Source: an uncultured Bacilli bacterium
GTDB taxonomy: Bacteria; Bacillota_I; Bacilli_A; RFN20; CAG-826
NCBI GenBank assembly: GCA_934162685.1
Contig: CAKPJO010000059.1
Location: 1 to 8,961, forward strand
Direction: 5' to 3'
DNA length: 8,961 bases
This document shows positions 6,976 to 8,961 of the stretch, piece by piece; positions within the stretch are counted from its first letter, which is position 1, and every line of letters starts with the position of its first letter. A program made the translations under genes and the position numbers. The notes under the pieces were generated by a model, which worked only from the letters and a program-made list of their open reading frames with translations, searched no databases and was not told where the DNA came from.

Positions 6976-7299
6976 ATGAATAAGTTAGAAGAATTTGATT
7001 ATATCAATAAATTGTTAACATTATACGAACCTCTTTTAACAGACACACAACAAGATATAATGAAACAATATTATGCATATAATTTATCTTTGAGTGAAAT
7101 TAGTGATAATAAAAGAATTTCACGCACTGCGGTATTAGATTGCCTTCATAAATCTATTGCAAAATTAAAAGATTATGAAAACAAATTACATTTATTAAAA
7201 ATGAAAGATAAACTCTTAAGTAAGATTGAAGATATAAAAAAAGATTTATCTATTGATAAAATTGAAGAATTAGAGAGGATGATTGACGATGGCATTTGA
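6976..7299 (+). CDS. ylxM: YlxM-family helix-turn-helix protein, SRP-associated
   Basis: This is a 107-residue protein of the YlxM/p13 family (UPF0122), which is encoded beside ffh in many Gram-positives. The family is linked to SRP; in streptococci YlxM is reported to bind SRP components and modulate GTPase activity. The sequence shows a sigma-70 region 4-like helix-turn-helix: LLTDTQQDIMKQYYAYNLSL (20-39), then SEISDNKRISRTAVLDCL (40-57). A lysine-rich, probably helical or coiled-coil tail follows (about 58-105). The usual SRQAVYD reads SRTAVLD. AAAGAGGA (6963-6970) precedes the ATG, one base after the ftsY stop. It ends in TGA inside the start of ffh (11-nt overlap), which suggests coupled expression. 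This TGA stop also argues against code 4. Length is typical. Confidence 0.88.
   Translation: MNKLEEFDYINKLLTLYEPLLTDTQQDIMKQYYAYNLSLSEISDNKRISRTAVLDCLHKSIAKLKDYENKLHLLKMKDKLLSKIEDIKKDLSIDKIEELERMIDDGI
7273..7279 (+). promoter_or_regulatory. Ribosome binding site fixing the ffh start
   Basis: GAGAGGA inside the end of ylxM is 9 bases before the ATG at 7289. An in-frame TTG at 7283 is only 3 bases from it, which is too close. The protein starting MAFESLTDRL matches the usual Ffh N-terminus. Confidence 0.8.
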
Positions 7300-8584
7300 A
7301 TCATTAACTGATCGATTAAGTGGCATTATTAAAAAACTTAAAGGAAATTCCACATTAACAGAGTCTAATATGCAAGATATGTTAAAAGAAATACGTATTG
7401 CCTTATTAGAAGCAGATGTTAACTTTTTGGTTGCTAAAGAATTCGTTAATAATGTTAAAGAAAAAGCACTAGGACAAGAAGTATTAAAAAAACTTAATCC
7501 AAGTCAAATGGTTGTAAAAATTGTTCATGATGAATTAGTGGAACTTTTAGGTGCTGATCAAAGTGAAATTAAATACAATTCCAATAAACCGACAATTATT
7601 ATGCTTTGTGGTTTACAAGGATCTGGTAAAACTACTACAGCGGGTAAATTGGCTAAATTAATGAAAAATAAACTTAATAAAAAAGTTTTACTTGCCGCTT
7701 GTGACGTTTACCGTCCTGCCGCGATTGACCAATTAGTAACTATTGCTAAACAAGTTGGTGTTGATGTAGTTAACATGGGAACTAAAGCAAATCCTGTTGA
7801 TATTGCTGCATCTGCCAAGAAAAAAGCTTATGATGAGCATTACGATGTCTTAATTATTGATACTGCTGGTCGTTTACATATTGATGAACCATTAATGGAA
7901 GAATTAAATAACATTAAAAATTTAGTTAATCCGGATGAAATATTATTACTTGTTGATGCGATGTCTGGTCAAGATGCCGTAAATGTTGCTAAAACATTTA
8001 ATGAAAAACTTACTCTTACTGGATGTATTATGTCTAAGTTAGATGGTGACGCCCGTGGTGGTGCGGCTTTATCTATTCGCCATTTAACTGGTGTACCAAT
8101 TAAATTAACCGGTGTAGGTGAAAAATTAGATGATTTAGAACTTTTCTATCCAGATCGTATGGCGGATAGAATCTTGGGAATGGGAGATGTTATGTCTCTT
8201 ATTGAAAAAGCCCAAGAAAACATTGATGAAAAAGAAGCACGTAAGAGTATTAATAAAATGATGGAAGGTACATTTGATTTAAATGATATGCTTCAACAAA
8301 TGAAACAAATTCAAAAAATGGGATCTTTAAGTGGTATTTTAAAATTAATTCCAGGTATGCCGAAAATATCTGAAGAAGATAAAGAACGCGCGACACGCGA
8401 AATGAAACAAACTGAATCAATTATTAATTCCATGACACCTTATGAAAGAAAACATCCAGAAGTATTAAAGAACTCACGCAAAGTACGTATTGCTAAAGGA
8501 TGCGGACTTACAAATGTAGAAATCAATCGTTTGCTAAAGAAATTTGAACAAATGAAAGAAATGATGAAACAAATGAAAAATTAA
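7289..8584 (+). CDS. ffh: Signal recognition particle protein Ffh (SRP54)
   Basis: Ffh is the GTPase that, with the SRP RNA, binds signal sequences on nascent chains and docks on FtsY. The protein has 431 residues, close to the usual 440-450. The N domain (about 1-90) is followed by the G domain with G1 GLQGSGKTT (108-116), G2 DVYRPAA (139-145), G3 DTAGR (191-195), G4 SKLDGDARGG (249-258; usually TKLDGD) and GVGEKLDDLE (275-284). The M domain (about 297-431) is methionine-rich, with the flexible finger loop region MLQQMKQIQKMGSLSGILKLIPGMP (334-358). The RNA-binding element is SRKVRIAKGCG (396-406), where the usual GSG reads GCG. The C-terminus is FEQMKEMMKQMKN. It is the last gene of its unit; rpsP, rimM and trmD, which usually follow on the same strand, do not. 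A strong terminator lies 43 bases after the stop. The SRP RNA gene is not in the window. Confidence 0.97.
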   Translation: MAFESLTDRLSGIIKKLKGNSTLTESNMQDMLKEIRIALLEADVNFLVAKEFVNNVKEKALGQEVLKKLNPSQMVVKIVHDELVELLGADQSEIKYNSNKPTIIMLCGLQGSGKTTTAGKLAKLMKNKLNKKVLLAACDVYRPAAIDQLVTIAKQVGVDVVNMGTKANPVDIAASAKKKAYDEHYDVLIIDTAGRLHIDEPLMEELNNIKNLVNPDEILLLVDAMSGQDAVNVAKTFNEKLTLTGCIMSKLDGDARGGAALSIRHLTGVPIKLTGVGEKLDDLELFYPDRMADRILGMGDVMSLIEKAQENIDEKEARKSINKMMEGTFDLNDMLQQMKQIQKMGSLSGILKLIPGMPKISEEDKERATREMKQTESIINSMTPYERKHPEVLKNSRKVRIAKGCGLTNVEINRLLKKFEQMKEMMKQMKN

Positions 8585-8607
8585 AAAAAAGGTGGAAAAC
8601 TTCCACC
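8583..8607 (-). terminator. Probable terminator of trmD on the - strand
   Basis: GGTGGAA (8591-8597), loop AAC and TTCCACC (8601-8607) form a perfect 7-bp stem. Eight A at 8583-8590 become a run of eight T after the hairpin on the - strand. On the + strand no T run follows. It begins on the ffh stop codon and lies 41 bases beyond the trmD stop codon. Confidence 0.72.
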
Positions 8608-8627
8608 AATGACGGGGTTTGGAAAAT

Positions 8628-8657
8628 AAAAATAAGCTCAATTGAGCTTATTTTTTT
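8628..8657. terminator. 28-bp perfect palindrome, bidirectional terminator between ffh and trmD
   Basis: AAAAATAAGCTC (8628-8639), loop AATT and the exact reverse complement GAGCTTATTTTT (8644-8655) give a 12-bp stem with two more T after it. On the + strand this ends the ffh unit. On the - strand the other arm gives a T-rich tail and a first stop for trmD transcripts. The trmD stop codon (8648-8650) lies within the right arm. Confidence 0.87.
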
Positions 8658-8961
8658 ATGAACTTATGTCCTTTATTAATAGCGTCTATTTCCCATTTTC
8701 CAATTTCATTATTTTCAATTTCCTTCAATAATTTTAAATCTTTTTTAGAAAACTCATATTTATTGAACAAATCAGGGCGCAAAGTTTTAGTTAATTTTAA
8801 ACTTTCTTTTTGACGCCATTTAGCAATAGCTTCATGATTTCCTGAATATAAAATGCTTGGTACTTCTTTACCATCATAATCAAATGGCTCAGTAAATTGT
8901 GGATATTCTAGAAGTCCGTTTTCAAAAGATTCTTCAACAATTGATTCGCTAGATATTGCTC
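8648..8961 (-). CDS. trmD: tRNA (guanine37-N1)-methyltransferase TrmD, C-terminal part (cut by the right edge)
   Basis: TrmD methylates G37 next to the anticodon of tRNAs reading CUN, CCN and CGG, using S-adenosylmethionine, and so prevents +1 frameshifting. The last 103 residues are readable on the - strand (codons 8959 down to 8651, TAA at 8650-8648). Landmarks are VEESFENGLLEYPQFTEP, YDGKEVPSILYSGNHEAIAKWR, KESLKLT and LRPDLF; these are the C-terminal tRNA-binding domain and the interdomain segment. The SAM-binding knot lies outside the window. The Asp of the family's (E)DSF motif, equivalent to catalytic Asp169 of E. coli TrmD, is Glu here (EESF). Such a change may be natural in some lineages, and I cannot check this. 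The gene is convergent with ffh, whereas in most Bacillota it lies downstream of ffh on the same strand. Confidence 0.94.
   Translation of the reverse strand, partial: AISSESIVEESFENGLLEYPQFTEPFDYDGKEVPSILYSGNHEAIAKWRQKESLKLTKTLRPDLFNKYEFSKKDLKLLKEIENNEIGKWEIDAINKGHKFIKK

Noticed and set aside
7283..7288. TTG start for ffh adding two residues
   Set aside because: It is too close to the ribosome binding site; the ATG at 7289 gives the standard MAFESL start.
7297..7299. TGA read as tryptophan (code 4)
   Set aside because: Tryptophans here are TGG, no long gene carries an in-frame TGA, and reading through would only add a short unlikely tail to YlxM.
8608..8627. Small gene in the ffh-trmD gap
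   Set aside because: The gap is short and taken up by two hairpins, with no start codon following a ribosome binding site.
1..8961. Mobile element, CRISPR array, phage or defence system
   Set aside because: No transposase or integrase, no regularly spaced repeats and no terminal repeats with target duplications were seen; all genes are housekeeping.

Overview
This window is an AT-rich, gene-dense housekeeping stretch from a low-GC Gram-positive bacterium. The best guess is Bacillota in the broad sense, near Erysipelotrichia, Acholeplasma-like lineages or uncultured gut relatives. The placement rests on the gene order (yloU-fakA ... recG ... plsX ... rnc ... ftsY-ylxM-ffh), on strong Shine-Dalgarno sites, and on low G+C, which I judged by eye and did not compute. 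Tryptophan is written TGG (in fakA, ftsY and trmD), no long gene has an in-frame TGA, and ylxM ends in TGA. The standard code 11 therefore fits, and Mycoplasma/Spiroplasma code 4 does not.

Layout from left to right. (1) Bases 1-67 are the 3' part of a 5S rRNA, followed by a run of nine T. (2) A near-consensus promoter at 100-128 drives yloU (Asp23/Gls24 family) and fakA, and this unit ends at a strong hairpin terminator at 2191-2217. (3) recG stands alone between that terminator and the next promoter, with a perfect palindrome touching its ribosome binding site. (4) A promoter at about 4263-4290 precedes a tightly packed unit, plsX-rnc-ftsY-ylxM-ffh, whose junctions are 8-nt and 1-nt overlaps, a 1-nt gap and an 11-nt overlap. 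(5) This unit ends in a 28-bp perfect palindrome that also covers the stop codon of the convergent gene trmD. trmD is cut by the right edge, so only its C-terminal 103 residues are present.

Functionally the window combines fatty-acid entry into membrane lipid (FakA makes acyl-phosphate; PlsX interconverts acyl-phosphate and acyl-ACP), RNA processing (RNase III), recombination repair (RecG) and membrane protein targeting (FtsY receptor, Ffh particle protein, YlxM partner). Compared with the classic Bacillus/Staphylococcus order, fapR, fabD, fabG and acpP are absent between recG and rnc, and smc is absent between rnc and ftsY. trmD, normally downstream of ffh on the same strand, is inverted.

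I see no mobile element, CRISPR array, phage gene or defence gene, and no convincing new system. The points worth a second look are the pruned gene cluster, the trmD inversion with its shared terminator, three AT-rich perfect inverted repeats at promoters or ribosome binding sites, and unusual residues at conserved positions in TrmD and PlsX. No gene-free stretch exceeds 300 bases.
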